Source: Artocarpus heterophyllus
Lineage: Eukaryota > Streptophyta > Magnoliopsida > Rosales > Moraceae
Direction: 5' to 3'
Assembly: GCA_025403435.1 (NCBI GenBank)
Contig: CM046341.1
Span: 10,873,219 to 10,937,218 of the forward strand
Length of the DNA: 64,000 nucleotides
Shown here in pieces: positions 12,218-22,785 of the stretch. The notes under the pieces were generated by a model. It saw only the letters and a program-made list of their open reading frames with translations. It ran no database searches and was not told where the DNA came from. The translations under genes were made by a program, and so were the position numbers. Numbering within the stretch: position 1 is the stretch's first letter; each line of letters begins with the position of its first letter.

Positions 12218-12603
12218 ATGGTTATGTATTATGTTTTATTTAATTTTAATGATATGACACTTTGAGCTCATTTATTATGTTCCCAATATATTTTGTTTTT
12301 TATTTTGTATGCATGATTATTATAGATTAATGTTTGACAGAACTATCTCATCGAAGATAGTAAAGTGGACTATTATTACACCTCTCAATTATAAATCATG
12401 TTAAATAGATGTCTAATGTTATAGTACATGGAAGGGACTGCACCAAATTAGTGATGTACAACAGCTATGACTCACTTTAGATTTTCTGTTTAATTATGAT
12501 GTAGAATGCTAGTCAATTTTAAGAAGATTTAGTATAATATTGTTATGCACATTATAGCCTTATTAAACTAATAAAGGAATATTATATGGGTCAAGTGAGA
12601 GAA

Positions 12604-13070
12604 TGTTAGAATTATAGTCCACATAATTAATTAAAGACCTGTAAAATTTATCAGATTTATCATTTATTTATTTTGTTTAATAATTATTTAAATGCTAAAA
12701 TCTTATTAGCTATGAAGGGTTACAACTCTTATTAAAGGATGTGTCCATATCTGAAGAGATGTGTTCTTTGATAGAAAAGCATCTATTGAGGATCTATAAA
12801 TAAGAGTCTACTCCTCTCTCCACCTAATCAATTGTATTTCTTCTCTCCATTAGAAAAATACATTAAAAGAAATAACTGTGGGTTTAGAGAGAGAAACTAG
12901 GTTCTTCTTCTCTAACAAACTTTCTGTTCAAAAGATTTCTGTAAATTAAAAATATGAATTAAAGTATGATCTAAATCTTTTTCTATAAAAATTAGTAAGT
13001 CCTACGAACTAAGAACTATAGAAATTTAGTAAGTCCTAGGAACTAAGAATTATAGAAATTAAAGTTTACA
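12604..13070 (+). repeat. 3' LTR of copia-1
   Basis: Begins TGTTAG directly after a purine tract and ends TTTACA. It carries an extra tandem copy of about 34 bp near its end: the phrase 'agtaagtcctaSgaactaag' occurs twice at about 12990-13055. The left LTR lacks this duplication. Confidence 0.85.
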
Positions 13071-13538
13071 AGCCTGTCTCTCTAAGCGAGGATTGGGGAG
13101 GGTTTTGGGGGATGGGGATGGAGATGGGGAGGAAATAGTTTTCCTCGTCCCTACCCCTCGCTGCCCCGTTGTCATCCCTACCTCATTTAAACAACATAAA
13201 ATAATTTTAAATTATTTTCTTACATTTAATGTTTGAGCCCATTAGATGTCCGTCATAAGATAATTAGATACATTTTCAGACACAAAAAAATTAGATAAGT
13301 GATCTCAATCTGTACTTCGAAACCAGACCAATAGTCTTCTTTTTTTTATTATTAAAAATGAGTATATTTCATTATTCATTTATAATAACCGCATTGTTTA
13401 TTTCACATTTCCTTTTTACGTGCATTCAAACATACGGAGAGAGAGCCGCAACTGAGAAGTTTGAATAATCGCTTAGCTCAAGCACTTCTCAATCATATTC
13501 GTAAACCACACTCCCATATAAATCACCACAATAGAACA
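13071..13538. other. Intergenic region upstream of the PPR-DYW gene
   Basis: A short G-rich stretch (13090-13140) is followed by AT-rich DNA leading to the PPR start. From 13461 to 13538 the PPR frame stays open but contains no ATG. This part is probably 5' leader. Confidence 0.5.
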
Positions 13539-15287
13539 ATGAACCATTTATTGGAAAGAGAAGCCTCTTCTCCACCGCCGTCGCCGGCGCCGTTGCCGAG
13601 ATCACCCAACTCCGACCCTCGAGCTATACAGGCACACGCCATCGTAAACGGTCGTCGAGATCGCACTCTCCTCAACGACCTCATCACTCACTACTCAAAA
13701 TCCAATCTCCCCTCTTACTCTGTCCGCGTCTTCCACCAAATCTCCTCTCCCAATGTCGTTTCCTGGACCTCCCTCATCGCCGCTCACTCCGACAGCTTCC
13801 TCTCCCTACGACATTTCGTTTCGATGCTACGACATCCGACTCTCCCCAACCAGCGCACCCTGGCTTGCCTCTTTAAGACCTGCGCATGCCTTTCTTCCGT
13901 CTCTTTCGGCCTCTCCCTCCACGCTCTCTCTCTAAAGCTTTCTCTCTTCGGAGAGCCCTTTTCCGGGTCTGCCCTCGTCAATTTTTACTCGAAATGCCGG
14001 CTTCCCGGTGATGCCCGGAAGGTGTTTGATGAAATTCCTCACAGAGACGAGGTTTGTTATGGGGCAATTATTGTCGGGTTGGCGCAGAATTCTCGACCCG
14101 TCGATGCTTTGGCTGCTTTCGCAGAGTTGGTGTCATCGTCGGAAGCTCGGTCGACAATGTATAGCTTCTCTGGTGCGCTCCGCTCTGTGGCGCAACTTGC
14201 TGCGTTGGAGCAATGTAGGATGGTCCATGCTCATGCCTTTGTTACTGGGCTTGATATGAATGCCGTTGTGGGAAGTTCTCTGGTTGATGCCTATGGGAAA
14301 GCCGGGCTTGTGGGCGATGCGAGACGGGTGTTTGATGAGAATTTGGTTAGGATGAATGATGTCGGGTGGAATGCAATGATGGCGGCTTATGCACAGCAAG
14401 GGGACACAGACTCGACTGTTGAGCTTTTTGATTCAATGGAAGCTCGTGGGCTTAGACCAGATGCATATAGCTTTCTCGCGATCTTGACATCGTTTTGCAA
14501 TGCGGGTATGGATGTTGAGGCTGACCAGTGGTTTACTCAAATGATCCGAGATTATGGCTTGGAGCCAGGGCTTGAGCATTACACATGTCTGGTGGGTGCA
14601 TTCAGCCGAGCAGGAAGGTTATCGGATGCTGAGAAGATTGCTACAACAATGCCTTTCACACCAGACGCCGCGGTTTGGCGAGCACTGCTTTCGGGTTGTG
14701 CGTTTCATGGTGACCCTGACATGGCTTTGACCATGGCTAAACGGCTGTTGGAACTTGACCCACATGACGACTCAGCCTACGTGATTGTTGCAAATGCATT
14801 TTCAAGTGCGAAAAGGTGGGACGACGTTGCGGAGATGAGGAAGATGATGAAGGATAGGAGGGTGAAAAAGGATGTGGGGAAGAGTTGGATTGAAGTACGG
14901 GGCAGAGTTTATGTGTTTTTGGCGGGGGACCGAAGGCATGAGATAATGGACCAAATATACGCGAAACTAACGGAGTTGAGGGAGGAAATAGAGAAGTTAG
15001 GCTATGTGCCAGTTTGGGATGAGATGTTACATAATGTAGAGGAAGAGGAGAAGAAGAAATTGCTTTGGTCTCATAGTGAAAAGTTGGCAGTGGCATTTGG
15101 GGTTGTGAGTGGAGCTTCACTGCCAGGAAAGCCACTGAGGATTGTGAAGAATCTGAGGATTTGTAGAGATTGTCACGAGGCTTTTAAGTTCATGAGTAGG
15201 GTGTTGAAGAGGGAAATTATTGTGAGGGATGTGAACCGATACCATAGGTTTTTGAATGGTAGATGTACTTGTGGTGGTGTTTGGTAG
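13539..15287 (+). CDS. Pentatricopeptide repeat protein, PLS subfamily, DYW class
   Basis: Intronless frame of 582 residues from the first in-frame ATG. PPR-DYW proteins bind organelle transcripts and carry a cytidine-deaminase-like domain for C-to-U RNA editing in mitochondria or chloroplasts. Visible are tandem PPR units (such as 'NVVSWTSLIAAH', 'GSALVNFYSKC', 'GSSLVDAYGKAG', 'GWNAMMAAYAQ'), the E/E+ region ('KSWIEVRGRVYVF') and a DYW domain with the HSE signature 'HSEKLAVAFG' (about residue 509) and the 'CRDCH' zinc ligands (about residue 543). The C-terminus reads CTCGGVW where CxCGDYW is usual, so the last triplet is divergent. The frame is open for 26 codons upstream of the ATG without another Met. 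That stretch is basic and presequence-like, so the true start may be spliced or non-AUG. The family call is sure; the editing target is unknown. Confidence 0.93.
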   Translation: MNHLLEREASSPPPSPAPLPRSPNSDPRAIQAHAIVNGRRDRTLLNDLITHYSKSNLPSYSVRVFHQISSPNVVSWTSLIAAHSDSFLSLRHFVSMLRHPTLPNQRTLACLFKTCACLSSVSFGLSLHALSLKLSLFGEPFSGSALVNFYSKCRLPGDARKVFDEIPHRDEVCYGAIIVGLAQNSRPVDALAAFAELVSSSEARSTMYSFSGALRSVAQLAALEQCRMVHAHAFVTGLDMNAVVGSSLVDAYGKAGLVGDARRVFDENLVRMNDVGWNAMMAAYAQQGDTDSTVELFDSMEARGLRPDAYSFLAILTSFCNAGMDVEADQWFTQMIRDYGLEPGLEHYTCLVGAFSRAGRLSDAEKIATTMPFTPDAAVWRALLSGCAFHGDPDMALTMAKRLLELDPHDDSAYVIVANAFSSAKRWDDVAEMRKMMKDRRVKKDVGKSWIEVRGRVYVFLAGDRRHEIMDQIYAKLTELREEIEKLGYVPVWDEMLHNVEEEEKKKLLWSHSEKLAVAFGVVSGASLPGKPLRIVKNLRICRDCHEAFKFMSRVLKREIIVRDVNRYHRFLNGRCTCGGVW

Positions 15288-17187
15288 CACACAAGCCCCT
15301 ATTTGGTTCATTCCCTTTTTGCTGCAGTGTTTTCCGTTACAAAACTTGAATTTCCGTTCAAACCTATGAACGAAACAGGTCTTTTTAGAGCCTTCTTCGA
15401 TCCCAAGATAGAAATATACAACCTTCTTTGCAATCCAGCCAAAGGTCGTAGTTGGATTGAGTTGGGAGAATCATGAGGAGACATATGAAGTTGGATATAG
15501 AGATGCCAAAGGCAAATTCATGTGTTCTATGAAAAACGGGAAAGAAGACACTAGGGGGAGTATTGTGTTCACTGATGTTGATTGGGAATGGTTTTTTTGT
15601 GCCCATTCATTCATTCATTCCCCCACTGCCCCAGATGAGACTATTGCAGGCCTGCATGGTATAGTCCCTTGGAAGTAGTTCATGGTTTTTGAGGTCCATA
15701 AGCTACTTATAATAGCACATGGTAACACCACAAAATGGTGCTCATCAAGAAAGCTTTTTTTTTTTTTTTTCTTGTGTCCAAAAAGAAAGCTTTTTTTTTT
15801 GGACTTTTAGAACGTTCGTTGGAACTAAAGTTTTAAATTTAAGAACTGTAATATGTAAGAGCTTTACACTGTAACAACTTTTTGTTTTTTATTGTAACTG
15901 CTAAAAGCTTTACATTGTAATTATTTAGAAGCACAACCAATTAGTTCTAAATTCTAACTAACAATCCAAACACATGGTATACATGGTATGAAGGTTAATA
16001 TTAAACTCTACACATGGTATAAAGGTTAATATCAAAATTTGAATAGGATTTTATAAACTCCGTTCTGACATTTTTGATTACTACGGTGTCTCTTTCAACA
16101 ACTTGATTTGACACGCAAATTAAAATGTCATAGTTTTTATTTATCTTCATCTGCTACCTCTTATTCACCTCAAAGGTTGATGATAGATCTCACAGATTCT
16201 ATCAAAAGTGGCAGTTGATCCTTCACACGGAATATAACATACACGTACAATTTAAAGATAAAAACAAAACATTCTAACATGTTAGAGTTTTATACTATAA
16301 TATATTTTTACTTTACATCATAACGTATGAAAGCTTTATATTGTAGCAATTAAAACTAATAAATATTTTTGCTTTACACCGTAACATATGAGAACTTTAT
16401 ACTGTAGCAGTTGAAACTAATAAGTTTTAAACGACACTCCCAAACAAAGCCATTATTAAAGACTCAAGCAGAGAAGGACAAAGGTCAAAGGAGGGCCAGA
16501 GGACCACTGCCAAAGCCAGTTCAGAGTGGGACTTGCATTGCTCAAATATGCATTTCACGCTCGTTTGAGCTCTTCAAACACAATTTTGAGCGTTTATCAA
16601 GTCTCTCTACTAATCTTTTAGGGAAAGAAATCATTGGGTACTTGAATTGTTTTCAACTTTGCCAAGGGAACATCTCATTTCAGAATAATCCTTTGATTTT
16701 TGAAGCTAGTGTAACTCATTAAAAGTCCTCTGTTGAAACTCCAAGAACAACATTTCCTTGGCAAATAGAGGAACCCATTTTGTGTCAAGACGCCAAGTAG
16801 ATATGAACAATATAAATCAAAATTTTGACCTTCTTTAGTGAAAGTTACGCAATAAAATGTTGGATTATATTCAATGAAATATCACTACATTTCCAGAGAG
16901 CCAAACATAAACGAAATCTTGTTGTGCCAAACCAACAAAACCCTTCATAAACCCTAGAACCAACAACAGAAAAATTCACTGAAATTAATAACAGCATATA
17001 ATTTCTAGACAACAAAAACAAAAAGCGATTTACTTTAAAGCGATTTGCATTTCATTTGCTCTAAACAATCATAAATTTCCAACAAAAAACCTCACATTCA
17101 ATCTAACACCACAAACCCTAAGCACAGATTTTCTCTTCCATAAAAGAAATGGAAAAGAGAGGCGAATCAAGATCGAGAGCGAGGGGT
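15288..17187. other. Intergenic region between the PPR-DYW gene and TOM9-2
   Basis: 3' flank of the PPR gene. An open stretch at 15457-15678 has no ATG start and no domain I know. Poly-T runs lie at 15757 and 15789. Two copies of the GAGCTTTATACTGTAG dispersed repeat lie at about 15840-15950 and 16270-16430. No gene is supported. Confidence 0.5.
15840..16430. repeat. Dispersed MITE-like repeat (GAGCTTTATACTGTAG family), diverged copies
   Basis: Phrases such as 'gagctttacactgtaac', 'aaagctttatattgtagca' and 'gaactttatactgtagca' recur several times within 600 bp, alternating with AT-rich spacers. They match the core of the copies at 2.4, 23.1, 54.2 and 57.6 kb. Individual ends are not resolved. 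Confidence 0.4.
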
Positions 17188-17493
17188 CTACTTGAGAACC
17201 GAGCCGGCAGGCGCGGTGCCGAGAAGGCTGGCCTGCTGCAACTCGAGGTCGTTGAGCTGCTGCTCGCGGTCCATCTCGATGATGAGAGGGACGACGAGGA
17301 CGAGGAAGGTGGTGCCCGCGATCCACGCCGCCCTGCCGGTGCTGCGGAGGAGCTTCTTCGCGACGAAGCCGGCGTCGGAGGCGGCGCGCTTCGTATTGAG
17401 GACGATCGAGGACTGCTCGGCTCTGGCAAGGAGGCCTTGCCCGGCTCTGGTGGTTCGGTTGGAGAGTCGCTTTTTGCCCTGTGAAGACGCCAT
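17188..17493 (-). CDS. TOM9-2: Mitochondrial import receptor subunit TOM9-2 (TOM22 homologue)
   Basis: Single exon, 101 residues, close to the roughly 99 residues of Arabidopsis TOM9-2. It is the plant short form of TOM22, a tail-anchored subunit that organises the outer-membrane translocase and passes precursors from receptors to the Tom40 pore. The basic cytosolic part (1-52) is followed by the family signature 'KKLLRSTGRAAWIAGTTFL'. A single transmembrane helix (about residues 55-72) comes next, then a short intermembrane-space tail starting 'EMDREQQLNDLELQQASLL'. The acidic cytosolic receptor region of animal and fungal Tom22 is absent, as is normal for plants. The ATG at 17491-17493 is the natural start. 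Its 5' side has a GAA-rich leader. Confidence 0.95.
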   Translation of the reverse strand: MASSQGKKRLSNRTTRAGQGLLARAEQSSIVLNTKRAASDAGFVAKKLLRSTGRAAWIAGTTFLVLVVPLIIEMDREQQLNDLELQQASLLGTAPAGSVLK

Positions 17494-17722
17494 TGCAGAA
17501 GAAGAAGAAGAAGGGAGAAGAATCGAGGAGTTGCGGGAAGGTGTGTGTATACAGAGGACTCTAGTGGGACTAGTGGTTTTGGTGGGGTTTTACGCGAGGG
17601 AGGGCCTTATACGTCCAAATAGGAAAGCGAGCTTTGGGGTTTAAGGCTAAAGAGGCCTATCGTGCCAAGTGCTTTCGAGGGTAAGAAGGTAATAGGATGA
17701 TTAGAAGGATCATTAACATAAT

Positions 17723-17878
17723 GGCTTCGTTTGTTTCTGTTTTCAGAATTTGTGAAAATATTTTCACATATTTTTTAAGATTAAAATTTTAAAAACACTC
17801 TCAACATAATTCTAAAAAAAAATTTATTTTTCAAAACAAAAATATTTTCACCTATTTTAAAAATAATACCAAACAGCC
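17723..17878. repeat. MITE-like element, family B, copy 2
   Basis: A 156-bp block from 'ggcttcgtttgtttctg' to 'aataataccaaacagcc'. It aligns end to end with 6118-6274. The flanks read ATAAT on the left and TTAAT on the right, a possible 5-bp target duplication with one mismatch. Confidence 0.6.
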
Positions 17879-18592
17879 TTAATATTTCAACAAAAAAATA
17901 TCCTCATTTATTCACTCCTCATCCTCTTTCTCCTTCCATCTCTCTTACGCTCTCTTTCCCCCTCTCTCACAATCTCTCTCTTACCCTGCTCCTCTGTGCA
18001 ACTCCGCCGGCAACGACCTGCTCCTCGGGCGACAACAATAGTGCTCTTCGCGTAAGCTAATGTCGCTAACGACGGGCACAATTTCAATGACTAGGGGTAA
18101 ACATTGAGTAGGTTGGATAGGTTTTTGAAAATGTCAACCTACTCAAGCAAAGTTTGGGTTGGGTTGATTTGAGAAATTGTAGTAAATATCACTTTTTCAA
18201 GACTAATTCTAGTAAATTATAGGTTTTAAAAGTATTTGTAGTAGATAGCAAATTTATACTAAAAATTATTTATTTACCTCCTTATTTACGATGTAAATAA
18301 TTCTTATTTACACAGTAAATAAATTAAAAGCACAAATCATTTATTTACCTCATAAATCCAAAGTTTAAAATCAACTCATCCAATTAAAATTTGGGTGTGG
18401 GTGGGTTCGTCGTGTTGAGTGTAATAAAAGAGGAAAAAAAAATCAAAACTAACAATTTGATCCAAAATGAATCAAGAAGCTAAAATTCATAAGATAAAGT
18501 TCCAATATTGTCTTAATAAGTTATAAACCAACGTAAAGATATATGATCTGCAACACAAGTTCAAATACATTAAGTCATTATTAAGCAAATAA

Positions 18593-18791
18593 ACCATAAT
18601 AAAAACTATCACAATAAAATACTATGAAACATCAACCAAATAGTGCAAATTACCACTCTCCAACTCCAACATAGTGAATAAAATATTTAATAAAATGTAA
18701 GCCATAATAAAAACTAGTACAATAAAAATACTAAGAAACATCGACCAAATGATGCAAATTGCCAATCTCTAACTCCAACATAGCGCATAAA
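18593..18791. repeat. Two-unit tandem duplication, period about 108 bp
   Basis: The phrase 'ccataataaaaact' and the following roughly 90 bp ('acaataaaa', 'gaaacatc', 'gcaaattRcca', 'ctccaacatag') occur twice, starting near 18594 and 18702. The two units differ by scattered substitutions. The surrounding G/T-rich 'gggttgggt' flanks on both sides (18105-18180, 18820-18940) suggest it is the inside of a non-autonomous transposon of about 850 bp, which I cannot delimit. Confidence 0.6.
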
Positions 18792-19373
18792 CATATAAAA
18801 TAAATATATTTTTTATATAAATAGATTGGGTGGGTTTGGTTAAGATGGGTGTCGGGTTGGGTTAGGTTTACACAAACTACTTGTTGTGTTCATAGGATTC
18901 AGGTTATCTTATATTGGGTTGGGTGAATTAATTGAGTTTGTTAGGTTATTGGTTTTTTGTTCACACTATCAGCGACCACACTTGCTTCTCGCGCGACTCC
19001 AACGGTGTCACTTGTTCCTCGTGTGACTCTCCTGCCTACTCTTCCCTAACTTTGGCGACAATGCTTACTCCTTGCATGACTCCAACGACGACGCCTACTC
19101 TTTTGCAACTCCAACGATGATAGGTGTGACTCTAGCAGGGAAGAATGAAAGGAAAGAGAAATCTATGGTCTGGGAAGGGGGGAGGGGGACATGAGAAGAG
19201 ATCAATTTGAAAGATAGATTTTAAACAATGGGTAAATTTGCTAATGCTGCATTTTATGAATTTAAAATTTGTTATTTATTTTTACTACTTTAAAAAATGC
19301 TATTGACTTAAATTTTTTTTTAAAAAAAGCAATACAGTATAATTTCTCATGTGAAATTTTGGAGAAAGGTTGA

Positions 19374-19918
19374 GGGCCTGTTTGATAAATGAATTTGAAT
19401 TAGTGATTTGATTTAAGTTAATATAATTTGAATTAAGATTTGAGTTAGTAATTTGAATTGTTATCCGAGTTGACGTTTGGATGTATATTTAAGTTTTAAT
19501 CTGAGTATGGAATAAAATTGAAATTTGTGCTTGAAGAGGTAGTGAAAATAGTTTTTGATTTATCAAAAAATCTAATAAAATTTTAATGTTAATGATCCTA
19601 AAAAATATGCAATATAGATCTTAATTTATTCCTCTTCACTAGAAATACAATGAAAAAAGAATCATCTCAATTGGATAACAAATAAAGAAATTATGATTTT
19701 TTTACTCAAATATAGGAGAAAAATTTTTAGTTTTTACTGTAGCAGAGATATCCAAGTATCAAAAGTTTAAGAGGGAGTCAGAACTCTGAAAACTTAAATT
19801 CTTGATACTCAAAGGATTTGGATTTTGGGAGAAACAAACACGTATCCAAAGGGTTTTTAATACTCGAATCTAAATTTGAATCCAAAGAATCCAAAGAATT
19901 CTCGAATCAAACGGGCCC
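19374..19918. mobile_element. 545-bp TIR-bounded MITE-like element
   Basis: It starts 'GGGCCTGTTTGAT' and ends 'ATCAAACGGGCCC', an inverted repeat of 13 bp with one mismatch. The GGGCCTGTTTG terminus is typical of plant MITEs. The interior is AT-rich, has no coding potential and repeats 'gaatttgaat' and 'tttgaatcc' phrases. No convincing target duplication is visible next to the ends. Confidence 0.55.
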
Positions 19919-20373
19919 TATATTTGAAAAGAAAGAAAAAAAGAAATCAAGAGCGGTTAGGATAAACTAAGGATCTGTTTGAATCGCAGGTTCAACATGT
20001 GACAGATTAAACTTGTGTGATTTGAAATGAAAAATCTAAAAAATGGGACTTGAACTTTTGTGGTTTGACATTTGGATATTCATTTCAAATGTAGGTCTAA
20101 AAAGGAAAGAAAATCTAAAATTGTATTTGAATACGTGTTGAACTATGAGAAAAATGGTGGAAAGAGATTGATACTCTAGAGTTAAGATTAAAGTTGATCT
20201 ATCTAGCATTACTTGAAGCCAAATATTTGAGGCCCCTAAAAGTTCAAACGGAAGATCGTGTTTTTGAAAATATTGAAACACGTGAAGAAATATTTTAGAC
20301 AGATCAACAATTGAAACCTATGCAAATCTGCGATAGACTAAAAAGAGTTGAACCATAAAAGAAGAGCAGAGTA

Positions 20374-22221
20374 TTAATCAAGAAGCACAAAACCTCTTTT
20401 CATATACTGCAAACAAGAGAATTGTAAGTTTAGAATGTGCTCCACTTCTGTGGATTTGGATATAAGCTTGTCCAAGATCGTATCACCATCAAAATTTGCA
20501 TCAATCATCCTAGAACCTTTGCATACAACTAGAGATGTGTTACATACCCAAGGAACTGAAACTGTAAACCCCAAACCAGACTTTTTACCTCCAGAAGAAG
20601 TTGCATATCCCGTCAGTACATCTTTGTATGCTCGGCCGACTTTAGACACGTACTTTCCCATTGGCAAAATTTGCTCAAGAACAGATGGAACAGAGCCATC
20701 AGGATTCAAGAGATCAGAGTCTGAGTGAAGGTTCACCACAACAGTGCCATGTTCAGGGTGAAGCTGATCACTGAGAGTTTTTAAGAAATGGGAGTCTGGG
20801 TCCCATAATGTTCGGGGGAAGATGTCATCGCCATCATATGCATCAATGAAGATCAAATCGTATAGATTGGTGGTGTTGAGAATGAATTTCTCAGCATCTG
20901 ATTCGTAAAGGTAAAGCCTTTCATGGGTGCCTTTCCAAAGAACTTCATCCATTTTATCAGGTTTTGGGAAGGCTCGATTTCCTGATGGAGTCATAACTGA
21001 AAAAGCTGGAAATCCCATCGCTTGGACTGAAGCTGCTATAACAAGAGGGTCGATTTCAACTGTGTGAACAACAGCACCTGAAAGGAGCACATATTCATAT
21101 TCGTTAGCTTCTGTATCACTTTTAAGTGTTTGCCAGCCATGTTTTCACATCATTAAAACAGGAATCAAACATCTGAGATACAACACAAGCAACCAAAATT
21201 ATATACATTTAAAATCTCAGCAAAAAAGAGTATATAATGAAAACTTCTATAAAATCCAATCAAATCTTGACTAAATTGACAAACACACTATGATCATCTC
21301 TTCTACTTATAATTCTCCACTTCATTATTTTCATTTCTCTCACTGTTTTCTTTTTTTTCTCCAGTCAATCACAAGAGAGATGAATGAAAACAAGTTAATT
21401 TTCATAAAATATGAACACTTCTGCCGTGAACTTCAGCCTCGAGTGGACTACTCTCTAAAATGTTGGTTAAAGACATCACCTTTGAAATGTGACTATGGTA
21501 TCAATCCGATCTTGATGAATTTTCATCAATTTCAACCAACAAACGTTGTGTATGAGTTACAATTATGCATGGAATGCATTATAATACATAAATTTGAATT
21601 TCAAATCATCACATCTTGAGATAAATTAACAACTTTCTTTAGCCACATGTATACTAAGATCCTCAAAAACATCATAAATGATTCTTCTCAATTAAGAATC
21701 AATTGTGAGAGAGACAATACTCATATTAGAAACCCTTGCAAGGGAAAAGCAAAAACAGAAGACGAAATGAACTCCTACCTTGAATTTTGCTCGCCAAAAA
21801 CAATGGTAAGCTTCCTCCACCATGGCCAATGCACAGCACGCGCATTTTCTTCTCCCCATGAACTGCACTCTTCAGATCATAGTTACAAGACGCCAAGGTA
21901 GCCAACCCAACAGACACCATACTCTTCAAATCTGAAGACAAATTAACACATCAAAAGATCACCTTTTTACTTTGCCTATCATTTACAGATTATAATCTGT
22001 ACATGACAATGTTGCATTTGTGGAGTCTAATTATTACTCAGACGCAAAGTTAGCACACAAATCGACCTTGTAAGCGAGTTGAATGATTTTCTTGCAATCT
22101 TCTTTCTTTATAAATGATTATAATCTTGTGTTTGACGTTCTTTAGTTTGTTAACTAGGGATTTTATAGATAACAAACAATGCAAACATGAGAATATGCTT
22201 GAAACAAATTCGCAGTTCCTT

Positions 22222-22255
<34 letters not shown>

Positions 22256-22785
22256 AATGGATGGAGTTACATGGAACAGCGAGGCAATGTGGCTGTTGCA
22301 TAAGGAAGACAGAGCCAGGATCGGAGGCTCGGTAAGCGGCCATAACTTTAACAGTGCTTTGGCGAGTCTCGTCGTTGAATCGAAGCGACCGCCATTGATA
22401 TCCGACCACGTTGAACCGCACATTGTCCTCTTCCTCACCTGGAAATGCCTCCGCGTATCTCCTCTTGAGCCATTTCTCCGTCGCTGGCCAGTACAATTCG
22501 CTCTGGACCGTTTCACAAAATCACTAACAAATTAAGAGAGAAGGAGAAGAAAGAGAAAGAAAAAAGAGAGCGAGAGAGAGAGACACTAACAGGTCTCGAA
22601 GAGGGAAAAGCCACGACAGATACGACGCCATTGCCTTTGTCGGAGGTCGATCGGAGAACGGTGTGACCGTCGGATTGATCGGTTCCCCACCACTCCGAAG
22701 CGTAGAACCAGTCGCCCTCGTCGTCGATACGACGCCGTATGGCCGTTGAAATCCGCCGGAAACTCCATCCAGCTCTGCGCCACAT
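20374..22785 (-). CDS. Spermidine-synthase-like SAM-dependent methyltransferase family protein
   Basis: Four exons join in phase: 22591-22785, 22271-22502, 21779-21931 and 20374-21077, giving 427 residues. All introns are GT-AG. The C-terminal half has the spermidine-synthase/methyltransferase Rossmann fold: motif I 'LCIGHGGGSLPLFL' (glycines near 178-182), the acidic loop 'VEIDP' (200-204) and 'DLIFIDAYDGDD' (267-278). The N-terminal exons hold 'DWFYASEWWGTD' and 'GVVSVVAFPSSRP'. These resemble plant members annotated only as SAM-dependent methyltransferase superfamily. The substrate is unknown, and the missing polyamine-binding features argue against true spermidine synthase. The short Arg-rich start (MWRRAGWSFRRI) could be an organelle presequence; this is inference. 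A GA microsatellite lies in intron 2. Confidence 0.85.
22224..22252. repeat. GA dinucleotide microsatellite
   Basis: A run of about 15 GA units in intron 2 of the methyltransferase gene, 19 bp from the donor side of exon 2. On the minus strand it is a CT-rich tract inside the intron. Confidence 0.9.

Larger units (their letters stand above)
7317..13070 (+). mobile_element. Old, decayed Ty1/copia LTR retrotransposon (copia-1)
   Basis: Two diverged LTRs (7317-7771 and 12604-13070) flank a reading frame remnant in the order zinc knuckle, protease, integrase, reverse transcriptase, RNase H. That order marks Ty1/copia. A primer-binding-site-like sequence, 'TGATATCCAGAGC', follows the left LTR. 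A purine tract, 'AAGTGAGAGAA', precedes the right LTR. No matching target-site duplication is visible, and the LTRs differ by many substitutions and indels, so the insertion is old. It lies between the FCA remnant and the PPR-DYW gene. No FCA exons appear on its far side, so it did not simply split that gene. Confidence 0.9.
17494..20373. other. Repeat-rich intergenic region, no supported gene
   Basis: TOM9-2 leader and promoter side, then a family-B MITE (17723-17878), a CT-rich stretch (17915-18000), a degenerate GC-richer patch (18000-18095) and a tandem duplication (18593-18791). A second CG-rich patch of similar wording lies at 18960-19130, and a long TIR-bounded block at 19374-19918. 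Short frames here are low complexity. Confidence 0.55.

Noticed and set aside
13753..15311. Several frames on both strands inside the PPR-DYW gene
   Set aside because: Shadow frames of a long GC-richer coding region.
15457..15678. 74-codon open stretch after the PPR gene
   Set aside because: It opens at TTG with no ATG, has no known domain, and no joinable exons are seen.
17069..17644. Longer frames overlapping TOM9-2
   Set aside because: The 101-residue minus-strand frame alone matches a known protein; the others are shadows.
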